Part shown: one piece after another, positions 1 through 9,927 of the stretch
How positions within the stretch are numbered: the stretch's first letter is position 1
Layout: each line of letters opens with the position of its first letter
DNA from: Tardiphaga sp. 709
GTDB taxonomy: Bacteria; Pseudomonadota; Alphaproteobacteria; Rhizobiales; Xanthobacteraceae
NCBI RefSeq assembly: GCF_032401055.1
Contig: NZ_CP135529.1
Span: forward strand, 310,001-374,000
Length of the DNA stretch: 64,000 bases
Direction of reading: 5' to 3'
The notes under the pieces: generated by a model
What the model was told of the DNA's origin: nothing
Seen by the model: only the letters and a program-made list of their open reading frames with translations
Databases searched by the model: none
Program-made: the position numbers and the translations under genes

Positions 1-280
1 TGATCTGCAGATAGACAATGCCGTAATTGATGCGATTGCGGCGAATGACTTCCTGCATCACCACCTTGAGCGATGTCAGCGGCATGGCCTCGGCGATGCG
101 CAGCTCCCGCAATGATCTCTGCATGCGCGCAATATGGCGGGGAAAGTCGACCATCTTGCCGCCGATGATCTCGCAGACCTCGTAAATGCCATCAGCGAAT
201 TGATAGCCGCGGTCCTCGACGTTCACGGCGGCATCGCGCAGGTTGACGTATTGACCATTCACATAGGCGATGCGCGACAT
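1..280 (-). CDS. D-amino-acid aminotransferase-like protein (class IV), N-terminal part
   Basis: The first 93 residues are present and the rest lies beyond the left edge. The protein starts MSRIAYVNGQYV and carries RGYQFADGIYEV at residues 24-35, the N-terminal signature of fold-type IV PLP aminotransferases (D-alanine aminotransferase, BCAT). A transamination role for D-amino acids is inferred from the family and from the ntrX-aminotransferase neighbourhood usual in Bradyrhizobium relatives, where hfq normally comes next. The PLP lysine lies outside the window, so activity and BCAT versus DAAT specificity cannot be judged. It lies 45 bp downstream of ntrX on the same strand. Confidence 0.8.
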   Translation of the reverse strand, partial: MSRIAYVNGQYVNLRDAAVNVEDRGYQFADGIYEVCEIIGGKMVDFPRHIARMQRSLRELRIAEAMPLTSLKVVMQEVIRRNRINYGIVYLQI

Positions 281-325
281 GTTCGTTCCGAGGCTTGAGT
301 TGAAGCTTGAGGTGAGATGAGTGAT

Positions 326-1696
326 TTAGCCGACACCGAGCGCTTTGAGCTTGCGGTGCAAGGCGGAGCGCTCCATGCCGACGAATTCGGCGGTGCGCGA
401 GATATTACCCGAGAAACGGCTGATCTGCGCAATCAGATAATCGCGCTCGAACACTTCGCGGGCTTCGCGCAGCGGCAGACCCATGATGTGCTCGCCATTA
501 TTGCTGGTGGGCATCGACGGCACCATCGAACCGACATCCTGCGGCAGCATGTCGGCGGTGATGATCACTTCCGGCCCGCCGCCGGCGAGGATCATGACGC
601 GTTCGACGTTGTTGCGAAGCTGGCGGATATTGCCGGGCCAGACGTGGGATTGCAGGACCGCCATGGCATCCTCGCCGATCTGCCGTTTCGGCAGGCCCGT
701 CGCGATGGAGATCTGCTCCATGAAATATTCGATGAGCTCCGGAATATCCTCGCGGTGCTCGGACAGCGGCGGCACGCGGATCGGCACCACCGAGAGGCGA
801 TGATAGAGATCCTCACGGAAACGACCCTCGGCGATTTCTTCTTCGAGATTGCGCGCGGTCGACGAAATGATGCGGACGTCGACATTGACCTTGGTGGTGC
901 CCCCTGCCCGCATGAAAGTCTGATCGACCAGCACGCGCAAGATCTTGTTCTGGGTCTCGCGGGGCAGATCGCCGATCTCATCGATGAATAGCGTGCCACC
1001 ATGAGCCTCTTCCAGGGCTCCTGCCTTACGCGCCTGTTCGCCATTGGACTGTTCGATGCCGAACAGTTCGACTTCCATGCGCTCCGGCGTAATCGCAGCA
1101 GCGTTGATAACGACGAACGGTCCCGTGGAGCGGGCAGAGGCCGTGTGCAGCGTGCGCGCGGCGAGCTCCTTACCGGCGCCCGACGGGCCGACGATGAGAA
1201 TGCGGCTATTGGCCTTGGCGGCGCGATCGATGGTCTGGCGCAGCTGGTTCATGGCGGCGGAGCGCCCGGTCAGCGAATTGGCGACCGGCGCGAGTTGCTT
1301 CAGTTCCTTGACTTCGCGTTTCAGCCGCGATGTCTCGAGCGCGCGCGTCGCGACAAGGATCAGCCGGTCAGCCTTGAACGGCTTTTCGATGAAGTCATAG
1401 GCGCCACGCTTGATCGCCGCGACCGCGGTTTCGATATTGCCGTGGCCTGAGATCATCACCACAGGCAATTCGGGATTGTCGCGCTTGACCTGCTCGAGCA
1501 GTTGCAGGCCGTCGAGCTTGCTGCCCTGCAGCCAGATGTCCAGAAACACCATGTTGGGGCGGCGATTGGCGATTTCCGCGAGCGCGGAATCGCTGTCTCG
1601 TGCTGTGCGGGTGGTGAAGCCCTCATCGTCCAGAATGCCCGCAACAAGATCGCGAATATCGGCTTCGTCGTCGACGATCAGAATGTCATTTGCCAT
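326..1696 (-). CDS. ntrX: NtrX, sigma54-family response regulator
   Basis: The 456-residue protein has a receiver domain (about 1-120, phospho-acceptor Asp53 in FLDIW), an AAA+ domain (Walker A GPSGAGKE at 170-177, Walker B FIDEIGD near 235) and a C-terminal Fis-type HTH (FSGNISRTAEFVGMERSALHRKL). The GAFTGA loop that contacts sigma54 is missing: after ELFG comes IEQSNGEQARK. That is known for alphaproteobacterial NtrX and suggests it does not act as a classical sigma54 activator. It is the partner of NtrY, encoded 32 bp upstream. Family roles include nitrogen metabolism, redox response and envelope control. Confidence 0.95.
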   Translation of the reverse strand: MANDILIVDDEADIRDLVAGILDDEGFTTRTARDSDSALAEIANRRPNMVFLDIWLQGSKLDGLQLLEQVKRDNPELPVVMISGHGNIETAVAAIKRGAYDFIEKPFKADRLILVATRALETSRLKREVKELKQLAPVANSLTGRSAAMNQLRQTIDRAAKANSRILIVGPSGAGKELAARTLHTASARSTGPFVVINAAAITPERMEVELFGIEQSNGEQARKAGALEEAHGGTLFIDEIGDLPRETQNKILRVLVDQTFMRAGGTTKVNVDVRIISSTARNLEEEIAEGRFREDLYHRLSVVPIRVPPLSEHREDIPELIEYFMEQISIATGLPKRQIGEDAMAVLQSHVWPGNIRQLRNNVERVMILAGGGPEVIITADMLPQDVGSMVPSMPTSNNGEHIMGLPLREAREVFERDYLIAQISRFSGNISRTAEFVGMERSALHRKLKALGVG

Positions 1697-1728
1697 GGGT
1701 CAAAATATCCTGGTCACGTTTATTCTTG

Positions 1729-4014
1729 TCAGTTGCCGGTAGCAGTTTTGATCTTCGGTTCGTCATCAGGCGGGGCTTCCGGTTCACTCTTATCCGCGTC
1801 AGCCTTCTGACCGGAGATGGAAAACCGCAGTCGCATCCAGGCACCGCGCTGTCCTGGACGAACACTCGATGCGTCACCAAGTTCGATGCCTCCACCGTGA
1901 TCCTCGAGCACCTTGCCGACGATCGCGAGGCCGAGGCCAGTGCCCTTCTCGCGAGTCGTGACATAGGGTTCGAGCAAACGCGACCTGTTGACGGTCGGCA
2001 GACCGATGCCGTTGTCGATCACGTCGATCACGATCATGTCGTTCTCGCGCGACGCTGTGACGCCAATACGACCTTTGCCAAGTTCCTCTGGCGGCACGGC
2101 CTCGATCGCCTCTGTCGCATTCTTGATGATATTGGTGAGCGCCTGCGAGATCAGCCGGCGGTCGAACCGCGCGCGCATCGGCTCTTCCTTGATCTCGGCG
2201 GAGATGTCGAGGTCGGGGTGACCGACCCGCATCAGGAATACGGCCTGACGCACAGTGTCGGCGACATCCTCACCCTCGATCACGGGTTTGGGCATGCGCG
2301 CAAAGCGCGAAAATTCGTCGACCATGCGCCGGATGTCATCGACCTGCCGGACGATGGTATCGGTGCATTGTTCGAAGATCGCCTTGTCGTCGACGATCAC
2401 CTTGCCGAACTTGCGCTTGATGCGCTCGGCAGAGAGCTGGATCGGCGTCAGCGGATTTTTGATCTCATGCGCGATGCGGCGCGCCACATCGGCCCAGGCC
2501 GAGGTGCGCTGTGCCGAGACGAGTTCGGTGATGTCGTCGAGGGTGATGATGTAGCTGTCGCGCGACTGGCTGGTCTGTTCGGCGCTGACGCGCACCGACA
2601 GATTGCGCTCCTGCCCGTCGCGGGTGATCGTCACCTGTCCTTGCACCAGCCGCTGCGATCCCTCGCGTGCGGTCTGCATCAATTCGTCGAGCTCGGGAAT
2701 GATCTCGTGCAGCGGATGGCCCAGCGTCTCGGACTCCGAATGTCCGACAAGCTTCTCGGCCGAGCGGTTGAGAATGCCGATCATGTTCGAGCCGTCGACG
2801 CCGATGATGCCGGCGCTGGCCGATGATAACACCGCCTCGATGAAACGGCGGCGGCTGTCGATGACGTCGCTGGCGCTGACCAGTTCGTCACGCTGGGTAC
2901 GCAGCTCCTGCGTCATCTTGTTGAAAGTCTCGCCGAGATGGGCGAGATCGCCCTCCGACTGGATCACCGGCACCTGGACATGAAGATCACCGGTCGAAAC
3001 CATGTTCGCAGCGCCCATCAGGCGGCGGATCGGCGCCACCAGCCAGTTGGCGAAATTCAGCCCGATCAGCACGGCGGACATCAGCACCGTCAGTGCGATC
3101 ACGGTGAACATCAGCGCGAAGGCGACCTGAATGCCGAGTCTGCGCGATTCCAGTTCGGCATATTCGGCCGCACCCGCCTGGCTCTGGTTCATCTGCGCGA
3201 CCACGCGCGGATCGAGCTTGCGGGCGACATAGAGGAACATATTGTCGAACGCTCGCAATCGGATCACGGCGGCGACGTAGTTTCCCTCGGGGATCACAGC
3301 GATGGCCGGCTCGGATGCGCTGACATTGACGAGAAAGTCTGCCGGCGGCGGTGAGAATTCCTGTTTGATGCCAGGCTGGTCGGGTTCGATGACATTGCGA
3401 TCCTTGTCGATCAACATGGCGCCCGGCAGATTGCGCGCGGTTGCATTTGCCAGCATCAACGAACGGAACGTACCGCGGTCCTGATAGAAAAGCGGCTGGA
3501 TGCGCGCGAGATCGTCGGCCATGCCGAGGATATCGCCGCCAATCAACTGGCCGTGCTCGTGCAGATAGGCACTGGCAATCACGAGCGAATTGTTGATGAC
3601 CGCCTTGGTTGGGCCGGAGAACAGCCGGTCGAGGCCGCGGTCGAGGGTCACATTGGCGACGATCGAGACGAGCACCGCCGGCAGTACGGCGATCACCGAG
3701 AACAGGCTGACGATCTGCACATGCAGCCGGGCCGCCGCCCTGCCCCTGCGACGCGCCTGGACAACCTTCCAGATCTCCCGCGCAATGATCAGGACCAGCA
3801 GGAGGACGCTGGCGGCATTGATCAGAAGGAAGGTGACGACAACCTGATGGGTCGGCGCGATTGGCGTAAGGCCGTTCAGGACGAGGAAGGTCAGGCATGA
3901 CGACAGGAGCGCCAGGCCGACAGCCAATGGTACGAACAGCCGTCGCAGGGTCCACCTGCGCGGCTCCGCCATCGACGGTTCATAGGCTGTAGCCGACGTG
4001 TCTGCGCTGGTCAT
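1729..4014 (-). CDS. ntrY: NtrY, membrane sensor histidine kinase
   Basis: I chose the ATG at 4014 (761 residues, MTSADTS...). An in-frame ATG at 4080 would add 22 residues that look non-native, and neither start has a strong Shine-Dalgarno. Three hydrophobic segments lie in the first 125 residues and a fourth near 300-325 precedes a HAMP linker. A PAS domain, HisKA (His516 in [16 protein letters not shown]) and a HATPase domain with NGIGL and GTGLGLAI boxes follow. The protein senses an unknown signal across the inner membrane and phosphorylates NtrX. It is the middle gene of the ntrBC-ntrYX cluster. Confidence 0.93.
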   Translation of the reverse strand: MTSADTSATAYEPSMAEPRRWTLRRLFVPLAVGLALLSSCLTFLVLNGLTPIAPTHQVVVTFLLINAASVLLLVLIIAREIWKVVQARRRGRAAARLHVQIVSLFSVIAVLPAVLVSIVANVTLDRGLDRLFSGPTKAVINNSLVIASAYLHEHGQLIGGDILGMADDLARIQPLFYQDRGTFRSLMLANATARNLPGAMLIDKDRNVIEPDQPGIKQEFSPPPADFLVNVSASEPAIAVIPEGNYVAAVIRLRAFDNMFLYVARKLDPRVVAQMNQSQAGAAEYAELESRRLGIQVAFALMFTVIALTVLMSAVLIGLNFANWLVAPIRRLMGAANMVSTGDLHVQVPVIQSEGDLAHLGETFNKMTQELRTQRDELVSASDVIDSRRRFIEAVLSSASAGIIGVDGSNMIGILNRSAEKLVGHSESETLGHPLHEIIPELDELMQTAREGSQRLVQGQVTITRDGQERNLSVRVSAEQTSQSRDSYIITLDDITELVSAQRTSAWADVARRIAHEIKNPLTPIQLSAERIKRKFGKVIVDDKAIFEQCTDTIVRQVDDIRRMVDEFSRFARMPKPVIEGEDVADTVRQAVFLMRVGHPDLDISAEIKEEPMRARFDRRLISQALTNIIKNATEAIEAVPPEELGKGRIGVTASRENDMIVIDVIDNGIGLPTVNRSRLLEPYVTTREKGTGLGLAIVGKVLEDHGGGIELGDASSVRPGQRGAWMRLRFSISGQKADADKSEPEAPPDDEPKIKTATGN

Positions 4015-4130
4015 TCCGACAATGTGGTGAGCGTGGACGCCGTGCGGCTGCCGGAGACAGCCCGGACCGCACTGATGCAATCATACAACAATGTTGCCCA
4101 ATTACGACAAATCCACGGCGCAGACTAGCC

Positions 4131-4159
4131 AACGAAAACGCATACCCTGCGTTTTCGTT
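4131..4159. repeat. 12-bp perfect inverted repeat between ntrC and ntrY
   Basis: AACGAAAACGCA at 4131-4142 and its exact reverse complement at 4148-4159 are separated by five bases (TACCC). A T-rich run follows on the plus strand (4160-4166), but no plus-strand gene ends here. On the minus strand, the direction of ntrC to ntrY, the stem has no U-tract after it. It could be an attenuator or partial terminator separating ntrBC from ntrYX, or a protein-binding palindrome. Confidence 0.6.
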
Positions 4160-4206
4160 TGTTTTTGCGTTTCAAACCCTGGAATTACTCGATCTCACTG
4201 CCGGGA

Positions 4207-5649
4207 TCAGCCGCCGGTTCGATAGACCTGAATGTCGAGGTCGCGAATCTTCTTCCGCAGGGTGTTGCGGTTGAGGCCGAGCAGATCCGCAGCGCGGATC
4301 TGGTTGCCTCGGGTCGCGGCCAGTGCTGCGGTCAGCAGCGGTACCTCGATCTCGCGGAGAATGCGGTGATAGAGACCCGGCGGCGGCACGCCGTTCGGGA
4401 AACCGGAGAAGTGCGAGGACAGATAGACCTCGACGGCCCCACCGAGATTATCCACGCCAGTCGGCGCGCTACCACCCGAGGCCACAGCGGGCGGCGCCAG
4501 TTCGCCGTCGATCACCGAGCCGGTGATAACGTCCTGCGGATACAATGCCGCGAGGCGGCGTGCGAGGTTTTCGAGTTCGCGGACGTTGCCCGGCCAGCGA
4601 TGCTGCTTCATGCGCTCGAGCGCCAGGGCGTCGAGCTTCTTCGGCGGCAGGCCATCCTTCTCCGCGAGTGCAAAGAAGTGGCGGATCAGATCGGGCAGAT
4701 CCTCGATGCGCTCGCGCAGCGGCGGTAGCCGCAGCGGCACGACGTTGAGGCGGAAGAACAGATCCTCGCGGAACAGGCCCTGCTGGATCAGGATACGCAG
4801 ATCCTTGTTGGAGGCGGCGACGATACGCACGTCGGTCTTGATCGGCGTGCGGCCGCCAACGGTCGTGTATTCGCCCTGCTGCAGCACGCGCAACAAACGT
4901 GTCTGGGCTTCCATCGGCATGTCGCCGATTTCGTCCAGAAACAGAGTGCCCCCTTCGGCCTGCTCGAAGCGGCCGGTGGCGCGGGCATTGGCGCCGGTGA
5001 AGGCGCCGCGCTCATGGCCGAACAATTCGGATTCGATAAGATCGCGCGGGATCGCCGCCATGTTGACCGCCACGAACGGGCCGTTGCGGCGCTTGCCGTA
5101 GTCGTGCAGCGCGCGGGCCACCAGTTCCTTGCCGGTGCCGGACTCGCCGGAGATCATCACCGTCAGATCGGTCTGCATCAGGCGGGCGAGGACGCGGTAG
5201 ATTTCCTGCATCGCCGGCGAGCGGCCGACCAGCGGGATCGAGTCGAACTCGCCGTCATCGGCGTGGCTGGCGACACGCTCCTTCGGCTCCGCCAAAGCGC
5301 GGCCGACAATCGCGATCAGTTCCTTCAGATCGAACGGCTTCGGCAGATACTCATAGGCGCCGCGTTCCGACGCGCGGATCGCGGTCATGAAGGTGTTCTG
5401 CGCGCTCATCACGATAACCGGCAGATTGGGGCGCATCTTCTTGATACGCGGCAGCAGATCGAACGCGTTCTCGTCGGGCATCACCACGTCGGTGATCACA
5501 AGGTCGCCCTCGCCCTGGCTGACCCAGCGCCACAACGTGGCTGCGTTCCCGGTCAGGCGAACCTCATATCCGGCGCGCGACAGCGCCTGATTGAGGACGG
5601 TGCGGATCGCCGTATCATCGTCCGCAACCAGAATGCTACCTGCAGCCAT
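4207..5649 (-). CDS. ntrC: NtrC, nitrogen regulation sigma54 activator
   Basis: The 480-residue protein has the full NtrC architecture. The receiver carries Asp54 ([10 protein letters not shown]). The AAA+ domain carries Walker A GESGTGKE (168-175), an intact GAFTGA loop (215-220) and Walker [12 protein letters not shown]-terminal Fis HTH carries [20 protein letters not shown]. It is phosphorylated by NtrB and activates sigma54 promoters for nitrogen assimilation. The gene is 14 bp downstream of ntrB, in one operon with dusB-ntrB. Confidence 0.97.
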   Translation of the reverse strand: MAAGSILVADDDTAIRTVLNQALSRAGYEVRLTGNAATLWRWVSQGEGDLVITDVVMPDENAFDLLPRIKKMRPNLPVIVMSAQNTFMTAIRASERGAYEYLPKPFDLKELIAIVGRALAEPKERVASHADDGEFDSIPLVGRSPAMQEIYRVLARLMQTDLTVMISGESGTGKELVARALHDYGKRRNGPFVAVNMAAIPRDLIESELFGHERGAFTGANARATGRFEQAEGGTLFLDEIGDMPMEAQTRLLRVLQQGEYTTVGGRTPIKTDVRIVAASNKDLRILIQQGLFREDLFFRLNVVPLRLPPLRERIEDLPDLIRHFFALAEKDGLPPKKLDALALERMKQHRWPGNVRELENLARRLAALYPQDVITGSVIDGELAPPAVASGGSAPTGVDNLGGAVEVYLSSHFSGFPNGVPPPGLYHRILREIEVPLLTAALAATRGNQIRAADLLGLNRNTLRKKIRDLDIQVYRTGG

Positions 5650-5663
5650 CGTTAGTCCTCGTC

Positions 5664-6842
5664 TTACGTCTGTGAGGTGTGCGTCGAGGCCGCGGGGGCA
5701 TCGGCGCTGCTCGGATCAAGGGTCTTGTCGTCCAATTTCTTGGCGGGGTTGAACATCGGCAACAGCACGCGAAACGTCGTCTTTCGTGGCTGAGATTCAC
5801 ATTCGATGATCCCACCGTGATCGCCGACAATCTTCGCAACCAATGCAAGACCCAGGCCGCTTCCGGTGGGCTTGGTGGTGACGAAGGGATCGAACAGGTT
5901 GGGCAGCAGATCTTCGGGAACGCCGGGGCCGTTGTCCTTGACGCAGAACTCCAGCGGCAATGATACGCGCGATTTCTTGCCCGGCACCGACAGCCGCACG
6001 CCCGGCCGGAACGCGGTGGTGAGCTGGATTTCGCCGTCGGAGCCGAGATCGACGATGGCTTCCGCGGCGTTCTTCACCAGATTCAGGAACACCTGAATCA
6101 GCTGATCCTGATTGGCCAGCACGGGCGGCAGCGACGGGTCGTAATCCTCGATGAAGCGGATGTTGCGGGCAAAGCCCGACTGCGCGAGGCGCTTCACGTG
6201 ATCGAGCACGGAGTGAATGTTGACCGGGCCGCGCGCCACCGGACGGTCGTCGCCGAACACTTCCATGCGGTCGACCAGCGTCACGATGCGGTCGGCCTCG
6301 TCCATGATCAGCCGCGTCAGCATGCGGTCTTCGGACGATGCCGACTGCTCCAGAAGCTGTGCGGCGCCGCGAATGCCCGACAGCGGATTCTTGATTTCAT
6401 GCGCCAGCATGGCCGCCAGTGCGATCACCGACCGGGCCGCGCTGCGATGGGTGAGCTGCCGATCCATCTTGTCGGCAATGGTGCGCTCCTGCAGCATCAC
6501 CACAATATGTCCGGGACGCTCTGTGAGCGGCGCGACATGCAGATCGACCTGACGGTCGCCGCCGATGCGGGGCGTGCCCAGATCCACCTTGTATTCGTTC
6601 ACCGGCGAACCGGCGGCGCGAACCTGATCGATCAGCGCCAGCAGCGGACTGCCGAATGGCACCAACTCTTTCAGAGACTGCCTGCGCAGGAACTGCGTAG
6701 AAATCTCGAAAAAGGATTCTGCAGCCATATTGGCGTCGACGATCTTGCCATCGGGTGCGATCAGGATCACCGGATTCGGTAGTGCGTTGAGAATGGCCTC
6801 ACTGTCGGTCGGGACAGGGCGACGGTGCTCTGCGGCGTTCAT
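5664..6842 (-). CDS. ntrB: NtrB, nitrogen-sensing histidine kinase
   Basis: The chosen start at 6842 forms an ATGA overlap with the dusB stop. An upstream in-frame start at 6857 would lie further inside dusB. The 392-residue protein has no membrane segment, as expected of cytoplasmic NtrB. It has an N-terminal PAS domain (about 20-120), HisKA with His148 ([17 protein letters not shown]) and a HATPase domain ([18 protein letters not shown]). It phosphorylates or dephosphorylates NtrC under PII (GlnB) control, which is family knowledge. The C-terminus after the kinase domain is Pro/Ala-rich. Confidence 0.96.
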   Translation of the reverse strand: MNAAEHRRPVPTDSEAILNALPNPVILIAPDGKIVDANMAAESFFEISTQFLRRQSLKELVPFGSPLLALIDQVRAAGSPVNEYKVDLGTPRIGGDRQVDLHVAPLTERPGHIVVMLQERTIADKMDRQLTHRSAARSVIALAAMLAHEIKNPLSGIRGAAQLLEQSASSEDRMLTRLIMDEADRIVTLVDRMEVFGDDRPVARGPVNIHSVLDHVKRLAQSGFARNIRFIEDYDPSLPPVLANQDQLIQVFLNLVKNAAEAIVDLGSDGEIQLTTAFRPGVRLSVPGKKSRVSLPLEFCVKDNGPGVPEDLLPNLFDPFVTTKPTGSGLGLALVAKIVGDHGGIIECESQPRKTTFRVLLPMFNPAKKLDDKTLDPSSADAPAASTHTSQT

Positions 6843-7873
6843 GCGGCAGCACTCCATGCGAAATCATCAAAAGCGTCATTCAGAGATCGCTGCACACCGG
6901 AGGGATCTTCGGATGTAAGGATCTTCTGTCGCCAGGTCGTCAGGGTCTCAGCCGGCGCGCAGCTCGTAGCCGCGGCCGCATCGAGCGCCCAGCCGAGATG
7001 TTTGCGCGCGTGGCGCAGGCCGATGCGCAGGCCGTAGTGACGGACAACATCGTCGTAGAGGGCACAGATATAAGCGAGCTGCTGCTGCAGCGACGGCACG
7101 GCTTCCGCGATGCCGTTTTCGAGACGTCGGCCAATCTGGCCGGGCAGCCACGGCATGCCCTGCGCGCCCCGCCCCATCATCACGGCATCGGCGCCGGACA
7201 TCTTCAGCGCACTCACCGCCTTGTCGTAGGAGGTGATGTCACCATTGACGATCACTGGGATGCTCACCGCGTCCTTCACCGGGCGCACAGCGCTCCAGTC
7301 GGCTTCGCCCTTGTAGAACTGGCAACGGGTGCGGCCGTGCACGGTGATGAGCTGCACACCCGCCTCTTCCGCGCGCTTCGCAAGCTCGGGCGCATTCAGC
7401 GTGCGATCGTCCCAGCCCAGTCGCATTTTGAGAGTCACAGGCACTTTCACGGCAGCGATGGTCGCTTCGATCAGCTTCAATGCGTGGTCGAGGTCGCGCA
7501 TCAGCGCCGAGCCCGACTGGCCACCTGTGACGTGCCGCGCCGGGCAGCCCATATTGATATCGATGATGTCGGCGCCGGCGGCTTCGGCCACACGGGCCCC
7601 CTCGGCCATCCAGTGGGTCTCACAGCCGGCCAGCTGGACCACATGTGGGCCAATCCCGGTCGCTTCGCAGCGCAATACCGACATGGGACGACCATTGACG
7701 AGATCATCGCTGGCGGTCATTTCTGACACGACGAGGCCGGCCCCGAGTTCGGCGGTGAGCCGCCGGAACGGCGCATCGGTGATACCCGACATCGGCGCCA
7801 GAACGACCCGGTTGGCGATCTCGATGCCACCGATTTGTAACGGCTTGCTATATACTGAGTCCGGGGTGGTCAC
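6839..7873 (-). CDS. dusB: tRNA-dihydrouridine synthase DusB (NifR3-like)
   Basis: This 344-residue FMN TIM-barrel enzyme reduces uridine in the tRNA D-loop. It shows the N-terminal [14 protein letters not shown] motif, the catalytic Cys110 in [13 protein letters not shown] and the flavin-phosphate region VNGDI...GRGAQG. The start codon is GTG at 7873 and no closer ATG fits. It is the first gene of the dusB-ntrB-ntrC operon, the nifR3-ntrBC order known from rhizobia and Rhodobacter, and translation is coupled to ntrB by ATGA. Confidence 0.95.
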   Translation of the reverse strand: MTTPDSVYSKPLQIGGIEIANRVVLAPMSGITDAPFRRLTAELGAGLVVSEMTASDDLVNGRPMSVLRCEATGIGPHVVQLAGCETHWMAEGARVAEAAGADIIDINMGCPARHVTGGQSGSALMRDLDHALKLIEATIAAVKVPVTLKMRLGWDDRTLNAPELAKRAEEAGVQLITVHGRTRCQFYKGEADWSAVRPVKDAVSIPVIVNGDITSYDKAVSALKMSGADAVMMGRGAQGMPWLPGQIGRRLENGIAEAVPSLQQQLAYICALYDDVVRHYGLRIGLRHARKHLGWALDAAAATSCAPAETLTTWRQKILTSEDPSGVQRSLNDAFDDFAWSAAA

Positions 7874-8105
7874 AGACCTGCTCGTCGTTGTCTCGTCCGC
7901 TGCATTGCGGGCATAGGGCGCATAATGCGCACATTTGTTGTGCAGTCAACCGTCATGCCTACACATTAGACAGATGCGCTCATTTTGCAAGTGCAGTGCA
8001 GCAATGCACTCTTATGCAGCCACGAGAATGTAATCATACTGTTTTTGCCCGCGGCCGTGCTAAGGGCTGTGCGATCACCGCTTACCCCTTAATCACCTGA
8101 CCCTG
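7874..8105. promoter_or_regulatory. Divergent intergenic region, dusB / ispDF
   Basis: This 232-bp AT-richer gap must hold the start sites for both directions. It contains a perfect 13-bp palindrome GCGCATAATGCGC at 7918-7930, close to dusB, and several TGCA-type repeats further right (for example GTGCAGTGCAGCAATGCAC). I could not identify convincing -35/-10 pairs by eye. The palindrome is a candidate operator for dusB-ntrBC. Confidence 0.45.
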
Positions 8106-9302
8106 ATGACAAAATCACCTAATCCTGCCGGTTTGAAGACAGCCGCCATTATTGTTGCCGCTGGCCGCGGCCTCCGCGCTGGCGCCGGTGCACCGAAGCA
8201 ATATCGCATGATCGGAGGCCGCAGCGTTATCTCGCGGGCTATGGAGCCGTTCTGCAACCATCCCCAGGTCTTTGCGGTCCAGCCGATTACAAATCCCGAC
8301 GACATCGCGATCTTCAACGAGGCGGTCAGCGATCTGAGGTATCATGTTCCTGCCAATGGCGGTGCGACGCGTCAGGCGTCGGTGCATGCCGGACTGGAAG
8401 CACTGGCAGATCACGCGCCGGACATCGTGCTGATTCACGATGCAGCCCGCCCGTTCGTGACCCCTGCTTTGATCGAGCGCGCGATCGCCGCGGCACAGAT
8501 CACTGGCGCTGCGGTGCCCGGCGTCGCCGTTACCGATACGATCAAACAGGTCAACGAGGCCGGACACGTGGAAGCGACGCCGGACCGTGCACGCTTGCGC
8601 AGCGCGCAAACGCCACAGGCATTTCGTTTTGATGTCATCCTTGAAGCGCATCGTCGTGCTGCAAAGGAAGGCCGCGATGATTTCACCGATGATGCCGCGC
8701 TCGCCGAATGGGCGGGATTGACCGTGGCAACCTTTGAAGGCGATCTTGCAAATATGAAGCTCACGACTCCCGAAGATTTCATTCGCGAAGAAGCGCGTCT
8801 CGCCGCCTCGCTCGGCGATATCCGTATGGGCACGGGCTATGACGTGCACGCCTTCGGCGACGGCGATCATCTGATGATCTGCGGCGTCCGCGTCCCGCAT
8901 ACGCGGGGCTTTCTCGCGCATTCCGATGGCGACGTCGGCCTGCATGCATTGGTAGATGCGATCCTGGGCGCGCTGGCTGATGGTGATATCGGTTCGCACT
9001 TCCCGCCGAGCGATCCCCAGTGGAAGGGCGCGGCGTCTGACAAATTCCTGAAATACGCCGTCGATCGCGTCACCGCACGCGGTGGCCGTATCGCCAATCT
9101 CGAAGTGACGCTGATCTGCGAGCGGCCCAAAATCGGCCCGCTGCGCGATGCGATGCGCGAGAAGATCAGCGAGATCTCCGGCGTGGCGCTATCGCGCGTC
9201 GCGGTGAAGGCGACCACCAGCGAACGTCTCGGCTTCACCGGCCGTGAAGAAGGTATCGCCGCGACTGCGGCTGCTACCATTCGCCTTCCCTGGATGGACT
9301 GA
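8106..9302 (+). CDS. ispDF: Bifunctional IspD/IspF enzyme of the MEP isoprenoid pathway
   Basis: The 398-residue fusion has a cytidylyltransferase (IspD) domain in residues 1 to about 230, with nucleotide loop [16 protein letters not shown] at 18-33 and HDAARPFV. From Met241 ([10 protein letters not shown], metal ligands Asp246 and His248) it has 2-C-methyl-D-erythritol 2,4-cyclodiphosphate synthase (IspF). It converts MEP to CDP-ME and CDP-ME-2-phosphate to MEcPP. The intermediate kinase IspE is encoded elsewhere. Fusion of the two non-consecutive steps is typical of alphaproteobacteria. The CinA-type gene begins one base after its stop. Confidence 0.96.
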   Translation: MTKSPNPAGLKTAAIIVAAGRGLRAGAGAPKQYRMIGGRSVISRAMEPFCNHPQVFAVQPITNPDDIAIFNEAVSDLRYHVPANGGATRQASVHAGLEALADHAPDIVLIHDAARPFVTPALIERAIAAAQITGAAVPGVAVTDTIKQVNEAGHVEATPDRARLRSAQTPQAFRFDVILEAHRRAAKEGRDDFTDDAALAEWAGLTVATFEGDLANMKLTTPEDFIREEARLAASLGDIRMGTGYDVHAFGDGDHLMICGVRVPHTRGFLAHSDGDVGLHALVDAILGALADGDIGSHFPPSDPQWKGAASDKFLKYAVDRVTARGGRIANLEVTLICERPKIGPLRDAMREKISEISGVALSRVAVKATTSERLGFTGREEGIAATAAATIRLPWMD

Positions 9303-9303
9303 C

Positions 9304-9927
9304 ATGGCAGCGAGCGACGCACGAGCCCTCTCCCGCGCGCTGCTCGATCTCTGCCGCAGCCGCAAGCTGACGATCGCGACCGCCGAGTCCTGCACCGGCG
9401 GCCTTGTCGCTGGCGCACTGACCGAAATTCCCGGCTCGTCCGACGTGATCGATCGCGGCTTCGTCACCTATTCCAATGCCGCCAAACACGCGATGCTCGG
9501 CGTCAAGACGGCGACGCTCGACAGCTTTGGTGCGGTCAGCAAGGAGACGGCGATCCAGATGGCGGTCGGCGCGCTCGAAGAAGCGGATGTCGATCTCGCG
9601 GTCTCGATCACGGGAATCGCTGGCCCCGGTGGTGCAACGCCGGGCAAGCCGGTCGGCCTCGTGCATTTTGCCGTAGCGGCGCGTGACGGCCGCATCGTCA
9701 ATAAGGAATGCCGTTTCGGCGCCATCGGCCGTAGCGCGGTGCGTCAGCGTTCCGTGCTTGAAGCTCTACGGATGCTGATGGAATTGGCTCGTGGGCCACA
9801 GCCGCCGGCCAAGAAGCGCGAAGCAGCGAGCCTGGCGCGCCCGCGCGTGGCACGGTCGCCGCGACGGACCGCCGTCAAACGACGCAGGCCGACCGCACCG
9901 CTAAAAAAGCCGACGACTAAGAAGTAG
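9304..9927 (+). CDS. CinA C-terminal-domain protein (NMN amidohydrolase, PncC type)
   Basis: The ATG at 9304 directly follows the ispDF stop, so I used it and not the in-frame start at 9244 inside ispDF. Residues 1 to about 165 match the stand-alone CinA C-terminal domain: TAESCTGGLVAGALTEIPGSS near the N-terminus and SITGIAGPGG in the middle. The family deamidates nicotinamide mononucleotide in NAD recycling. About 38 extra C-terminal residues are very rich in Lys, Arg and Pro and are not part of the fold. The last 11 bp overlap the 3' end of the convergent START-domain gene. Confidence 0.88.
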   Translation: MAASDARALSRALLDLCRSRKLTIATAESCTGGLVAGALTEIPGSSDVIDRGFVTYSNAAKHAMLGVKTATLDSFGAVSKETAIQMAVGALEEADVDLAVSITGIAGPGGATPGKPVGLVHFAVAARDGRIVNKECRFGAIGRSAVRQRSVLEALRMLMELARGPQPPAKKREAASLARPRVARSPRRTAVKRRRPTAPLKKPTTKK

